Source of the DNA: Gemmatimonadota bacterium
GTDB taxonomy: Bacteria; Gemmatimonadota; Gemmatimonadetes; Gemmatimonadales; Gemmatimonadaceae
Direction of reading: 5' to 3'
Assembly (NCBI GenBank): GCA_028287235.1
Contig: JAQBQB010000010.1
Span: 434,001-498,000 of the forward strand
DNA: 64,000 bases
Below, one piece after another: positions 63,773-64,000 of this stretch; within the stretch, counting starts at the first letter, position 1, and the number at the start of each line of letters is the position of its first letter. The translations under genes were made by a program, and so were the position numbers. The notes beneath the pieces are model-generated. The model did not search any database. It was not told the DNA's origin and saw only the letters and a list, made by a program, of their open reading frames with translations.

Positions 63773-64000
63773 TGTCATCCTGAGCGAAGCGAAGGATCGC
63801 TCGGCGTGGACAGCGATCCTTCGACTCGCTACGCTCGCTCAGGATGACACGGCTCACAACCTGTCATCCTGAGCGAAGCGAAGGACCGCTCGGCGTGGAC
63901 GGAGATCCTTCGACTCGCTACGCTCGCTCAGGATGACACGGCTCACACCCTGTCATCCTGAGCGAAGCGAAGGATCGCTCCGCGTGGACAGAGATCCTTC
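63773..64000. repeat. Tandem array of 89-base HPERSEG-type elements, continues past the window
   Basis: Three copies start at 63773, 63862 and 63951, exactly 89 bases apart; the third is cut by the window end. Each begins TGTCATCCTGAGCGAAGCGA and ends GCTCGCTCAGGATGACA, with an inner stem of GAAGGATCGCT or variant against AGCGATCCTTCG. Small differences (GGACCG for GGATCG, GGAG for CAGC) distinguish the copies. It starts seven bases after the GH18-like stop. Confidence 0.9.

Noticed and set aside
63773-64000. Possible CRISPR array from 89-base spaced repeats
   Set aside because: The whole 89-base unit is repeated with no unique spacers and it contains long internal dyads, unlike CRISPR repeats.

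Overview
The window is GC-rich, densely coded bacterial DNA, most likely from the phylum Gemmatimonadota. The supporting signs are a SusC/SusD pair, a SprA-type outer-membrane protein, a PadR regulator, lipoprotein and Sec signal peptides of the kind seen in the FCB group, and intergenic repeats of the 'HPERSEG' type. No 16S rRNA or tRNA gene is present, so the phylum is an inference from gene content. There are no insertion sequences, phage genes or CRISPR arrays.

Layout. (1) 1-1886: leftward cassette of two alpha/beta-hydrolase esterases and an ATP-grasp protein cut by the window edge. (2) 2051-11698: leftward signalling block with three PAS sensor kinases, an NtrC-type activator and the pilus ATPase PilB. 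Inverted repeats and a sigma-54-like promoter lie between the activator and the kinases. (3) 12056-16839: rightward SusC/SusD pair. (4) 16905-17555: YceI-like protein. (5) 17641-21343: leftward serine-synthesis operon serA / FAD 2-hydroxyacid dehydrogenase / serB. (6) 21420-38778: a 13-gene, 17-kb leftward pectin operon with tightly packed or overlapping genes. (7) 38976-40196: divergent ROK repressor, overlapped at its 3' end by a convergent ComEA-like gene. (8) 40946-44280: PadR regulator, subtilase lipoprotein and glutaminyl-cyclase-like lipoprotein. (9) 44403-50651: giant sprA. (10) 50804-55447: lptF-lptG-mlaE-mlaD. (11) 55581-56960: APC permease. (12) 57235-61800: small COX2-like membrane protein, ctaA, ctaB and an ABC exporter. 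(13) 61931-63766: divergent cupredoxin-like and GH18-like lipoproteins, followed by tandem repeats running off the window.

How the genes work together. Regions 3, 6 and 7 form one pectin-utilisation system. Methyl and acetyl groups are removed by CE8 and CE12 domains. The backbone is cut by a PL10 lyase and GH28 hydrolases. SusC/SusD import oligomers, GH105 releases unsaturated uronate, and ExuT carries uronates inward. UxaC-UxaB-UxaA and KduD converge on 2-keto-3-deoxygluconate, which KdgK and the KDPG aldolase split. KduI is not in the window. A 19-bp palindrome, TTGTTC-N7-GAACAA, lies upstream of susC (with a second degenerate copy) and in the uxaC/ROK divergent gap, and is probably the ROK operator that ties the two units together.

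A second theme is export. Seven proteins with ordinary Sec signal peptides all appear to carry glutamine directly after the predicted cleavage site, and a glutaminyl-cyclase-like lipoprotein is encoded next to sprA. This resembles the 'Q-rule' described for Bacteroidetes. A third theme is repeats: one family has become an in-frame 250-residue tail on heme A synthase, and another supplies the stop codons of two convergent genes.
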